Part shown: piece after piece, positions 9,749-17,473 of the stretch
Numbering within the stretch: position 1 is the stretch's first letter
Layout: each line of letters begins with the position of its first letter
NCBI GenBank assembly: GCA_965204465.1
Contig: CBDBES010000002.1
Coordinates: 62,001-126,000 of the forward strand
Direction of reading: 5' to 3'
Origin: CBDBES01 sp965204465
GTDB taxonomy: Bacteria; Spirochaetota; Leptospiria; Turneriellales; CBDBES01
Length of the DNA stretch: 64,000 bases
Made by a program: the position numbers and the translations under genes
The notes under the pieces: generated by a model
Databases searched by the model: none
What the model was told of the DNA's origin: nothing
The model's input: the letters and a program-made list of their open reading frames with translations, nothing else

Positions 9749-10326
9749 TCTGAAAGTAATTTTAGGATTGCCTTCTCTATTTTTCTGGATCGGGATGTGT
9801 CTTTATGAGTTTCTCCCACAAAAGTATGACGAATATAGCCCTTCTTATCCACCAAATAGAATGTCGGCCAATAGCGATTTTTTAAAGATCTCCAGTAAGA
9901 AAAATTATTGTCCATCATAACAGGATGCTTTAGATCAAATTCCTTGACTTTTTGAACAGCATTGCTTTTTATTTTCTCATGATCAAATTCCGGAGTATGT
10001 ATACCAATGACCCTGAATTTCTTCTTCTCAAATTTTTTTTCCACAGATCGCAACCAACCAAAAGAACGATAGCAATTCCAACAATCAAACGTCCATACAT
10101 CCAGTAATACCACATTCCCTTTTAAAGAACTGATCTTTAATGGCTCAGAATTGATCCAAACGGATTTATTGGAGTGGGTAAATTCTGGCATTTTTCTTAT
10201 TGATCTGTTTTTAAAAGCCTCTGGTTCGGAAAAAAATGGCCATAGAAACACCAATAGAATAAAATAAACCATTTGATAATAAACTCTTGCCATAAGCGAA
10301 TCTAATAAAATAGCTGAAAATGTCAA
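9745..10326 (-). CDS. Thioredoxin-like (TlpA/AhpC-TSA fold) exported protein, CWNC motif
   Basis: The 193-residue protein has an N-terminal transmembrane or signal segment (about 12-33) and a thioredoxin fold that keeps LKGNVVLLDVWTFDCWNCYR with redox motif CWNC, a later cis-Pro loop (YWPTFYLVD) and GYIRHTFVGE. CWNC is unusual next to the CxPC of classical TlpA and resembles the CINC type of DipZ-like C-terminal domains. It probably works as a periplasmic disulfide reductase or peroxide-related protein. It is first in the run of five minus-strand genes ending at 5892, overlapping the BFD-like gene. Confidence 0.78.
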   Translation of the reverse strand: MTFSAILLDSLMARVYYQMVYFILLVFLWPFFSEPEAFKNRSIRKMPEFTHSNKSVWINSEPLKISSLKGNVVLLDVWTFDCWNCYRSFGWLRSVEKKFEKKKFRVIGIHTPEFDHEKIKSNAVQKVKEFDLKHPVMMDNNFSYWRSLKNRYWPTFYLVDKKGYIRHTFVGETHKDTSRSRKIEKAILKLLSE

Positions 10327-10540
10327 GTAATTTTAGTTTATTGCATAAACAAAAACTTTAAGTTCCCCATATTTACTTAGCCAGCCTCTGAATGTTTCAG
10401 AAATAACTCCCAACTCTCTTTAGAATGAATAGGTTAATAAATTCAGTCTACCTAGCCTAAAGCCATTTTTTATTCTATCATATTTCTATAAATAAAATAA
10501 TTGCAACTTTATGGCAATAATTATCATCATATCATAATAT

Positions 10541-10951
10541 ATGGACCCGAAGTCAATTGAAGATCTAACGAAAGCGATCCAGCAACTTAACAAAACAATA
10601 GTAAACCAGGATCTGGCTTTTGCAAAACAAGGTCCGGTTGAAATTTTATTGAGCATATTACCTTTAATTGGAATCGTATTTGGTTGTACTCTGTTATTCT
10701 TCTTTATGCTTTGGCGTTATAAACAAAATAAAGAACTGATCAAAAATAATAAATACCAAATTACTTCTTATCAAAACCTACGCACATGGTGTTTGCTTAT
10801 GGGTTGCCTTAGTTCATTAATAGGTTTCCCTATGACCATCTTATTTTTGATCATGGCTTTAGGCCAATTTATTGTTTTAGGAGGCTTAATTCCATTCTTT
10901 GCAGGAGTTGGTTTCTTACTATTCTATTTTTTGACAAGGAGTAAAGATTAG
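10541..10951 (+). CDS. Small membrane protein upstream of the ECF sigma module
   Basis: Not assigned to a named family. The 136 residues hold a polar N-terminal helix, then about three transmembrane helices (about 31-58, 84-108 and 112-132). Proteins of this shape (DUF6249-like) often lie next to ECF sigma and anti-sigma genes, and here the ECF sigma gene starts 25 bp downstream. It may take part in membrane signal sensing, but that is inference from context. The 214-bp gap upstream separates it from a divergent operon and must contain its promoter. Confidence 0.6.
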   Translation: MDPKSIEDLTKAIQQLNKTIVNQDLAFAKQGPVEILLSILPLIGIVFGCTLLFFFMLWRYKQNKELIKNNKYQITSYQNLRTWCLLMGCLSSLIGFPMTILFLIMALGQFIVLGGLIPFFAGVGFLLFYFLTRSKD

Positions 10952-10976
10952 AAAAAGTGACGAAAGATAAAATATT

Positions 10977-11495
10977 GTGTTCAGTGAAAAAAAATTCAAT
11001 CAGGAATTTTTGCAATCCTCAGATATGATATATAACCTAGGCATAAGACTTTTTGGCAGGCTAAGCGATGAAGCCAGTGATTTTGTGCAAGATGTTTACT
11101 TGCATGCGATAGAAAGAAGGCATAGCTTTTCAAGAAGGTCAAAATTCAGCACATGGTTATACAGATTAGCCTTGAATTATGGATTAAATGTTTTAAAGAA
11201 AAAAAAAGATATATTTGCTAATGATCCATACCTGGACCAGTCTCTGCTCAGCATACCAGATATGATCACATCCGATCTGCCTAAAAAAATTATTGCAAAA
11301 GAAACCCAAAAAATTATACATAAAGAAATAAATACTCTACCAGAGGCATATCGTATTTGTCTTATATTATACTATTTTGAAGAATTAAAATATTCTGAAA
11401 TTGCTAAAAAACTTGATCTTAAAGAAGGCACGGTAAAATCAAATATTCATAGAGGTAAAGAAATTTTAAGGCGATCATTACTAGATTTGAGGTAA
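10977..11495 (+). CDS. ECF-family RNA polymerase sigma factor
   Basis: The 172-residue protein has only sigma regions 2 and 4. Region 2 includes DEASDFVQDVYLHAIERRHSF and FSTWLYRLALNYGLNVLKKKK. Region 4 is LPEAYRICLILYYFEELKYSEIAKKLDLKEGTVKSNIHRGKEILR with its helix-turn-helix. Start is GTG. The next gene begins 3 bp after its stop and encodes a zinc-finger anti-sigma, so the pair should be co-expressed and autoregulated. The target regulon cannot be read from the window. Confidence 0.92.
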   Translation: MFSEKKFNQEFLQSSDMIYNLGIRLFGRLSDEASDFVQDVYLHAIERRHSFSRRSKFSTWLYRLALNYGLNVLKKKKDIFANDPYLDQSLLSIPDMITSDLPKKIIAKETQKIIHKEINTLPEAYRICLILYYFEELKYSEIAKKLDLKEGTVKSNIHRGKEILRRSLLDLR

Positions 11496-11498
11496 ATT

Positions 11499-11957
11499 AT
11501 GAACAGCGGAAACATTAAAGATCAGCAACATTATTTAGATGATATATACAAAGGCAATATATCTCTCAAAGCCAAAAAACACATTGATCAATGTGTTTTA
11601 TGCAAGTCAGAGTTTCATACCATGAAAGAGATAGAAAAAAATATTAAAAATCTACCTGTATTTACCACACCTTCAGATATATTGTTCAAGCTACGCATTC
11701 TAATGGAGAAACAAAAACAAAAATTCTCTACCAAATTAAGCCATTCTTTATTAGCTTTGGGTATTATATGCCTTTCTCCTTATTTATTGGGGCGCATGAT
11801 CAAAAAATTTCCACTGATTCATTTAAACTATGAACTTTATATTTCTATTTTTATTGGAATATTGGTAGTTTTTTTACTTATTCCTATTTCTTTTCAATTA
11901 TGGCAAAACCACACAAGACTTATCGAAAAGTTTAAGCATGATCTGGATAATCTTTAA
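11499..11957 (+). CDS. Anti-sigma factor with zinc-finger (zf-HC2-like) motif
   Basis: The 152-residue protein has the N-terminal H-x3-C-x2-C zinc motif (HIDQCVLC, about residues 28-35) of ZAS anti-sigma factors and two transmembrane segments (about 83-101 and 113-132). It should hold the adjacent ECF sigma factor at the membrane until a signal triggers release. It is immediately downstream of the sigma gene. The periplasmic part is very short, so signal perception may involve the small membrane protein encoded first in the operon. Confidence 0.8.
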   Translation: MNSGNIKDQQHYLDDIYKGNISLKAKKHIDQCVLCKSEFHTMKEIEKNIKNLPVFTTPSDILFKLRILMEKQKQKFSTKLSHSLLALGIICLSPYLLGRMIKKFPLIHLNYELYISIFIGILVVFLLIPISFQLWQNHTRLIEKFKHDLDNL

Positions 11958-12215
11958 ATTCATTTAGCCTAACAAACTAAAAAGTTTTTATATCTTCACT
12001 TGTAGTGTTTTAATTCTTAGATTTCTTATAAATAGAGAATATACGAGTCTTTTAATCTTCTTTTTACTTTACAGAGTGACTCTCTTACAAAAATAAATTC
12101 AAGATCATTATGTATTTACTTTGCATGAAATATAAATCCGGGGATGATCAAATTTATTTCAATCATAAAGAAATAATCTAAAAATTTATATTTCAATATT
12201 GATCTAATATTTACA

Positions 12216-12947
12216 ATGGAAAAGAATAATGTCATTGAAATAAGGAATCTTACCAAAAAATTTGGAAACTTAATTGCAGTAGATAATATCTCCATGGATA
12301 TTATAGGCGGTAAAATTACAGGAATATTGGGTGGAAATGGAGCAGGTAAAACAACCACCATCACAATGATGCTTGGATTACTCTTGCCAACCACTGGGTC
12401 AATAAAAGTATTAAGCAAAGATGTTGTTAATAATAGATATAGTATTTTACATCGGATCAATTTCTCATCTCCCTATGTAGATTTGCCTAAAAAACTTACT
12501 GTCTTACAAAATCTAAAGGTCTATTCCATGCTATACGGTGTGAATAATTCTTCTCTCCGTATACAGAATTTGGCGAGAGATCTAAATTTTCAGAAACTCC
12601 TGAAGAAAAAAACCGGAGATATATCTTCAGGGCAAATAACCAGAATATTGCTGGCGAAGTCATTATTAAATGAACCAGAGATATTATTTTTAGATGAACC
12701 AACGGCATCTTTGGATCCTGACATGGGAGATAAAGTCAGGGGATATCTACAAAAATATCAAAAGGAAACAAAATCCACAATACTGCTGACCAGCCATAAT
12801 ATGGATGAGGTAAAAAGGCTTTGTGATGAAGTACTCATGATGAAAAATGGAAAAATTGTGGATCAGGGTTCTCCTAACCAAGTGATCAGTCGTCATGGCA
12901 AAAATAACCTGGAAGAAGTCTTTTTGAAAATAGCCAGAGAAGATTGA
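12216..12947 (+). CDS. ABC transporter ATP-binding protein (ABC-2 type exporter)
   Basis: The 243-residue nucleotide-binding subunit carries Walker A GGNGAGKT, an ABC signature SSGQ(ITR), Walker B EILFLDEPTASLDP and the switch histidine in LLTSHNMDEV. The C-terminal region (NNLEEVFLKI) is typical of ABC-2 exporters such as YadG/NodI. The signature is degenerate (SSGQI rather than LSGGQ) but workable. It overlaps the permease gene downstream. Substrate is unknown. Confidence 0.92.
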   Translation: MEKNNVIEIRNLTKKFGNLIAVDNISMDIIGGKITGILGGNGAGKTTTITMMLGLLLPTTGSIKVLSKDVVNNRYSILHRINFSSPYVDLPKKLTVLQNLKVYSMLYGVNNSSLRIQNLARDLNFQKLLKKKTGDISSGQITRILLAKSLLNEPEILFLDEPTASLDPDMGDKVRGYLQKYQKETKSTILLTSHNMDEVKRLCDEVLMMKNGKIVDQGSPNQVISRHGKNNLEEVFLKIARED

Positions 12948-12952
12948 TTTTT

Positions 12953-13741
12953 ATGTTAAAAAGAGTTTTAGCCCTTTGCCTTCGATATTTTTATCTCATT
13001 AAAACCTCTTTGCCTAGAATATTAGAATTAATGTATTGGCCCATGGTCCAAATGATTCTATGGGGCTTTATTACTAAACATTTTATGCAACATAGTGATT
13101 GGCTTTCCCAGGCGGCTGGGGTGTTGATAGCGGGGGTATTATTATGGGATGTAATGTTCAGGAGTCAACTAGGTTTTTCCGTATCATTCTTAGAAGAAAT
13201 GTGGTCTAGAAATTTAGGCCAATTATTTGTTAGTCCCTTAAGACCGATGGAAATGGTTTTATCTTTAATGCTGGCTAGTTTTATCCGAACTATTATCTCG
13301 ATAATACCTGCGGCCTTTTTGGCAATTCCATTATATGCCTTTTCTATTTATGATATGGGCTTTGTATTGATCGCCTTTTTTAGTTGTTTGTTAATATCAG
13401 GTTGGGTATTGGGATTGTATATAATCTCTGGAATCATCAAATTTGGAGTCGCAGCAGAAAGCCTTGCCTGGCTGGTCATTTTTGTTCTAGCACCAATTAG
13501 CGCCGTCTACTATCCAGTGGAAACATTACCCACCTGGCTGCAAAAAATATCCCTAGCCCTCCCGCAAACTCATATATTTGAAGGAATGAGATTGGTTCTA
13601 TTTGAAAACAGAATAGACTTAGAAATGCTTTTATATTCTTTTATGCTTAATATTTTGTATTTTGCAATAGGATTGTTAATCTTTTTAAAAGCATTTCAAG
13701 GTGCCAGAAAAAGAGGGTCTCTTATCAATGTGGGTGAATAG
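12953..13741 (+). CDS. ABC-2 type transporter permease
   Basis: Membrane subunit partnering the ATPase just upstream, about 262 residues with six predicted transmembrane helices and the ABC-2 ending YPVETLPTWLQKISLALPQTH followed by EGMRLVLFE. A TTG at 12944 would overlap the ATPase gene by 4 bp. The ATG at 12953 is preferred because AGAGAAG lies about 10 bp before it. A clear terminator follows the stop, so the exporter operon ends here. Confidence 0.88.
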   Translation: MLKRVLALCLRYFYLIKTSLPRILELMYWPMVQMILWGFITKHFMQHSDWLSQAAGVLIAGVLLWDVMFRSQLGFSVSFLEEMWSRNLGQLFVSPLRPMEMVLSLMLASFIRTIISIIPAAFLAIPLYAFSIYDMGFVLIAFFSCLLISGWVLGLYIISGIIKFGVAAESLAWLVIFVLAPISAVYYPVETLPTWLQKISLALPQTHIFEGMRLVLFENRIDLEMLLYSFMLNILYFAIGLLIFLKAFQGARKRGSLINVGE

Positions 13742-13759
13742 AGCTAAAAAATACGCTCC

Positions 13760-13794
13760 ACTATCAAATAATAATCTTATTCTGATAGTTTTTT
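13760..13794 (+). terminator. Intrinsic terminator of the ABC exporter operon
   Basis: Arms ACTATCA (13760-13766) and TGATAGT (13783-13789) pair, extended inward by AATAA/TTATT with one bulged C, and a run of T follows on the plus strand. It lies 19 bp after the permease stop codon. Confidence 0.8.
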
Positions 13795-13849
13795 CAGTTT
13801 TATACAGCCTCGCTTGATAGACCATTATTCCAAAAGTACAATATCTTTC

Positions 13850-13927
13850 GCATTTCTTTTTACCCAAGGGCACTGCACTAGCAGTTACACTGTTAGTTTA
13901 GCATTTCTTTTCACCCAAGGGCACTGC
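13850..13927. repeat. 51-bp-period tandem repeat (two units) next to the IS
   Basis: A 27-bp block at 13850-13876 recurs at 13901-13927 with one T/C difference, ending in CCCAAGGGCACTGC. The 24-bp spacer between them can fold (CTAGCAGT/ACTGTTAG). The first 16 bp of a further unit (TTAGCATTTCTTTTCA) occur at 13898-13913 and again at 15419-15434, directly after the right end of the IS. The IS therefore appears to sit inside or at the edge of a short tandem array. Confidence 0.7.
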
Positions 13928-15418
13928 GGGGCTGTCTAAAAAGGCTTACGAGAAAAAGTCTATTATAATTACTTGTCAGGATAAATCGATTTTGCTCTAT
14001 TCTACGTTATGTCTCAGAATAATTCACTTTTATTTACAGACCTGCCTCCGCAAGAGGTAAATGATAAGAAATATCTACACAGGCAGGTAACCTTTAAGGA
14101 ATACGATACAGGACAGAGAGAGCTTTTTCCGGAGGATATTGAGCAATCCCTGCCTAAGTTTCATATTGCACGCTTTATCAAGCTTGCTATGGACAAAATC
14201 AATATTGATTCTCTTATATCCAGCTATAAAGGTGGGGGAGCCAGCGCCTATAATCCCAGGTTATTGTTAAGTGTGTGGCTTCTGGCTCTTACTTACAAGA
14301 CCTATAGCTGTCGTGGGGTAGCTAAATTGCTTAGAGAGAACATTGCCTTTAAGTGGCTCAGTGGGAATAAGATCATAGATTTTCGTACCCTGAATAATTT
14401 TCGTTCTCGTTTAGAGAAAGATATAAAAAAGATATTCCAGGAGGTGATTCAAATAGGTATAAAGAATGGTATTATTACTGCTAAAGATATTTTCATAGAT
14501 CATTCTAAATTCGAGGCAGATGCGAATCGTCATAAGGTGATCTGGGGCAAGCGTGTAAAAAACCAAACAGCGAAGATAGAATCAGAGTTAGACATGCTTT
14601 TTTCCTATATTTCTCGCATTGAGAAGTCAGAGGGTAAAGAATACGGTAATGGTGATTACTCTGAGACAAGTAACAGGAACTTCTCGGATTCTGATATAGA
14701 TAAGATGATCACAGATGTTAATTCACAATTAAAAACAAGAAATATAATTATTCAAAATTATTATTAGGTAAGCGTAGGAGCTATTCGAAGACAGACCCCG
14801 ATGCGATAGCTATGTTTCAAAAAGACGAAGTGATCAAGCCTGGATATAATGAGGGTGTTGCCACGAGTGATGGGTTTGTTTTAGATTACTCCATCTCGCA
14901 GACCTCAGGTGATACTGATAAACTGATTGATTTAGTCGATGGCACAGAGAAAAATACAGGCGCTTAATAAGAGGCTTTGAGGTAGAGACCATTTTTGGTC
15001 ATAAGAAACGGAATTCTTTCTATAAAAGATATTCTCTCAGGGGCATTGATAAAGTCCGAACAGAGACAGGTATGTTCTATACCAGCTATAATTTAGTAAA
15101 GATGTATCGGTATGCGATGAAGCAATTTTCTTCCTATGCTTATGGTTTAGACCGTCTTGGATCAGGGGATCATGGGAGAGGTGCGCCCCTCTTATTCGGA
15201 AAACAGCCTACTGGCTGCGCAGGGGGCTAAAAAGAAGGTAAAAAAAGTGATATTCAGGAAAAAAGTCACTTTAAATGAGATAAAACCCAAAAATATAGAA
15301 ATAAAACTATACCTCCAGCCCAGCCGCAGGCTGTTCCCCAAATACTACTCAAAAGACTCTTATTAAGCGCCTGTATTGGCAAAGTCAATGAAAAATCACT
15401 CCCTTTTTAGACAGCCCC
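13928..15418 (+). mobile_element. IS1182-like insertion sequence, decayed
   Basis: Terminal inverted repeats are seen directly: GGGGCTGTCTAAAAAGG at 13928-13944 and its exact complement at 15402-15418 (17 bp). The element is 1491 bp long and holds one broken transposase gene of the IS1182/IS5-superfamily type. A plain target-site duplication is not visible because the flanks are repeats of each other. Confidence 0.85.
14009..15366 (+). pseudogene. IS1182-family transposase, frameshifted and internally deleted
   Basis: The first 252 residues (14009-14767) are a normal transposase N-terminus: RLLLSVWLLALTYKTYSCRG, the DUF772-like region, and FIDHSKFEADANRHKVIWGK with the first catalytic Asp. 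The frame then breaks. From 14773 a second frame gives RRSYSKTDPDAIAMFQKDE... up to a stop near 14967, and from 14973 a third frame gives GFEVETIFGHKKRNSFYKRYSLRG, the C-terminal motif. Material between the second and third parts is missing, including the expected middle catalytic Asp region. Two GC-rich palindromes lie near the 3' end (about 15205-15225 and 15316-15340). The copy cannot make an active enzyme. Confidence 0.88.
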
Positions 15419-15520
15419 TTAGCATTTCTTTTCATTTCTTAATGCTGCTTCCTAGCTAATGCTAAGCATTTATGCTTTACAAAGAGAATTTTACTTTTTT
15501 AATGGAGATAAAGGAGCTTT

Positions 15521-15922
15521 ATGGATTCAATTGAAATTTCAGAAATATTAAATTTATCTAAAGAAAAAAAATTCGAGGTCACATGCGCTAGTTTTGATGT
15601 TGTGGATCATATTTTCAAAATTGATATACCCAAGCCATTAAGAAATAGAAAGTTAGCTGTACAGGCAATGAGTTTGCTGCTAAATGGAAATATTCAATAT
15701 GGCTATGAAAAAGAACAGGAAGTCAAGCTCCCTGTTAATGAGATAGATAAAGAAGAAGATCCAAAGAATGAAGAAATAATTTCATCTAAACCAGCAGAAG
15801 TACAATCTGTAGACCAGCCCGTTGCTAGCGAAAACGAAAACGAAGACAATGGCATGGATATGAATAATAGCGAAAAGCATGAGGATAAAGATGCTGCTAC
15901 TCCAATGAGCGAAACTTCTTAA
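15521..15922 (+). CDS. rpoZ: Probable RNA polymerase omega subunit with acidic C-terminal tail
   Basis: A 133-residue protein. The first 65 residues resemble spirochaetal omega subunits: KFEVTCASFDVVDHIF corresponds to the YEITCAA...RAYQL helix, and RNRKLAVQAMSLLLNGNIQYGY to the K-VVSLAARQ-ltG-I-Y segment. The second half is a low-complexity acidic tail rich in Glu, Asp, Asn and Ser. Omega aids assembly of the beta' subunit. A good ribosome-binding site (AAAGGAGC) precedes the ATG. The call rests on pattern resemblance only; a related small acidic protein is possible. Confidence 0.55.
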   Translation: MDSIEISEILNLSKEKKFEVTCASFDVVDHIFKIDIPKPLRNRKLAVQAMSLLLNGNIQYGYEKEQEVKLPVNEIDKEEDPKNEEIISSKPAEVQSVDQPVASENENEDNGMDMNNSEKHEDKDAATPMSETS

Positions 15923-15980
15923 ATTTAAAAAAATATCTTAATTTTTTTATTCCATAAAACAAGTAGGCTAAAACATTGTA

Positions 15981-16025
15981 CTACCCCATGCTATAGTGTC
16001 AAAGACGGTAGCAGGTCCATAGCAT
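15981..16025 (+). other. Possible small pseudoknot in a convergent intergenic region
   Basis: Two interleaved complementary pairs are seen: CTACC (15981-15985) with GGTAG (16007-16011), and ATGCTAT (15988-15994) with ATAGCAT (16019-16025). The order gives an H-type pseudoknot if transcribed. It lies between the rpoZ-like gene and the convergent hydrolase gene. It may be chance, and no known RNA family is recognised. Confidence 0.25.
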
Positions 16026-16178
16026 AGAGAAAGATATATCCAATATTTCAGAATATAAGGGCAACTAAAAGTTTATTTTCCAGTAGAACATTATACTTTC
16101 ATACACAATCAGAAGAAAATATAAAATTATTTGCAGTGCTCTACTTCAACCAGGTAGAAAACGTATGTTCTTTAGTCT

Positions 16179-16880
16179 TTAGCCAATGTATTTGGCAAAT
16201 AGATCCATAGAACGTCTCCAGGCTTTTTTGGCACTCTCAGGGTGATAACTGGACCTCTTGTCGCAATGAAAACCATGATCTGCCTCGGGATATATAAAAA
16301 TCTCTGCATTGGAGTTGTCCTGGAGAGCTTCTTTAATTTTTTCCACATCACTCATTGGAATAGCCGCATCTTTCTCTCCAAAATGAAATTGGATAGGAGT
16401 ACGAATGTTCCCCGCCTCTTCTAAAACATCCGCAATGCCGCCCCCATAAAAGCTGGATATTGCTGCAGGATGAATACGTGTAGCCGCCAGGTAGCCATAC
16501 TGACCGCCCATACAAAATCCGATAATCCCTAATTTTTTACCGTTCAATTCAGGGAATGCTTCCATTGTCTCTAAGCATGTTTTCATGTCTGCAGTGGCCT
16601 GATCTAAAGAAACCTTTGCTCTGATTTCACGCCCTTTTTTTGCGCCTTCTTCATCATATTCCAAAATAATACCCGGATTAGTACGCCAAAAAGCATCATA
16701 GGCTAAAGCTATATAGCCTTCCTTTGCAACCCTTTCCGTTACATCCCGAATATGAGAATTAACACCAAAGATTTCTTGTATTACAAGAATACCACCACGA
16801 ATATTCTGGGTAGGCTTAGCCAAATATCCTGAAAACTGGTCTCCCTGATTTGAAATAGAAATAGTCTCTGTTTTTATCAT
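16179..16880 (-). CDS. Dienelactone hydrolase family protein
   Basis: Cytosolic alpha/beta hydrolase of 233 residues. The nucleophile is Cys in GFCMGG (the DLH form G-x-C-x-G-G), with the acid Asp in FGEKDAAIPM and the His in YPEADHGFHCD. Typical DLH phrases GGILVIQEIFGVNSHIRDVTER and GYIALAYDAF are present. The family hydrolyses dienelactone in chlorocatechol breakdown, but most members have unknown ester or lactone substrates, and no aromatic-degradation gene is nearby. It is a single-gene unit between convergent and divergent neighbours. Confidence 0.92.
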   Translation of the reverse strand: MIKTETISISNQGDQFSGYLAKPTQNIRGGILVIQEIFGVNSHIRDVTERVAKEGYIALAYDAFWRTNPGIILEYDEEGAKKGREIRAKVSLDQATADMKTCLETMEAFPELNGKKLGIIGFCMGGQYGYLAATRIHPAAISSFYGGGIADVLEEAGNIRTPIQFHFGEKDAAIPMSDVEKIKEALQDNSNAEIFIYPEADHGFHCDKRSSYHPESAKKAWRRSMDLFAKYIG

Positions 16881-17069
16881 GTTTGTTATATTTTTAAAGG
16901 ATTATGCCATGTAAAGAATAAATTACTATTTTTTTCCATAAATTTTACCCTTTTTGAGTAGTTATATAATTTTTTTCTTGATCAATTCACTCTTTTTTGG
17001 GCTATGGACCTTGAACTTATTTTTTAAAGCTTGTCAATTTGTATTGTAAAAAAAATAGGGGAATGTAAT

Positions 17070-17408
17070 ATGAATATATCTCAAAGAGAAAGAGATGGAA
17101 TTATTATTATGGATATTCAAGGTGAAATTGATTTGTATAATGCTCCAGAAATAAAAGAAAATGTCCAGAAGCTGATAGAAAAGCAAAAAATCAATATAAT
17201 TATTAATCTTGAGAAAGTCTCCTATATTGATTCATCTGGTATAGGTTCATTGATTTCGGCACTTTCAAGCTTAAAAAAATATCATGGTAATATGAAGCTT
17301 GTTAATCTACTCTCTTCTGTGAAGAAAGTATTTGAATTGACAAAGTTAACAAACTTCTTTGAAATATATAAAACAGAAAATGAAGCATTAAAAGCATTTT
17401 CAGTGTAA
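17070..17408 (+). CDS. STAS-domain anti-sigma factor antagonist
   Basis: A 112-residue single STAS domain like SpoIIAA/RsbV. It has the phosphorylatable serine motif VSYIDSSGIGSLISAL and the usual strand-helix pattern. In this family a partner-switch kinase phosphorylates the Ser, and the unphosphorylated form binds the anti-sigma kinase. No kinase or phosphatase gene is adjacent. The ATG at 17070 is chosen over an upstream TTG at 17031 because AGGGGAAT lies just before it and homology starts there. A lipoprotein gene lies downstream. Confidence 0.9.
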   Translation: MNISQRERDGIIIMDIQGEIDLYNAPEIKENVQKLIEKQKINIIINLEKVSYIDSSGIGSLISALSSLKKYHGNMKLVNLLSSVKKVFELTKLTNFFEIYKTENEALKAFSV

Positions 17409-17435
17409 AACTTAATTAGGAAGCTAATAAAATAA

Positions 17436-17456
17436 TCCAAGATAAAAAATCTTGGA
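17436..17456 (+). promoter_or_regulatory. Hairpin between the STAS gene and the LysM lipoprotein gene
   Basis: A perfect 8-bp stem (TCCAAGAT / ATCTTGGA) around an A5 loop lies 28 bp after the STAS stop and 17 bp before the next ATG. There is no T-run, so it is not a classical terminator. It may act as an mRNA stabiliser or attenuator. Confidence 0.45.
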
Positions 17457-17473
17457 ATGAATATAAGGTTAAT

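Noticed and set aside
9745..10326. Considering the two thioredoxin-like proteins as a duplicated pair
   Set aside because: Redox motifs (CWNC and CSPC) and surrounding sequence differ, so recent duplication is unlikely.
13850..13927. Tandem repeat considered as a CRISPR array
   Set aside because: Only two blocks, a single spacer that is itself a dyad, and no cas genes in the window.
15157..15366. 69-codon open frame at the end of the IS1182-like element
   Set aside because: It is a frame fragment of the broken transposase and palindromic inserts, not a separate gene.
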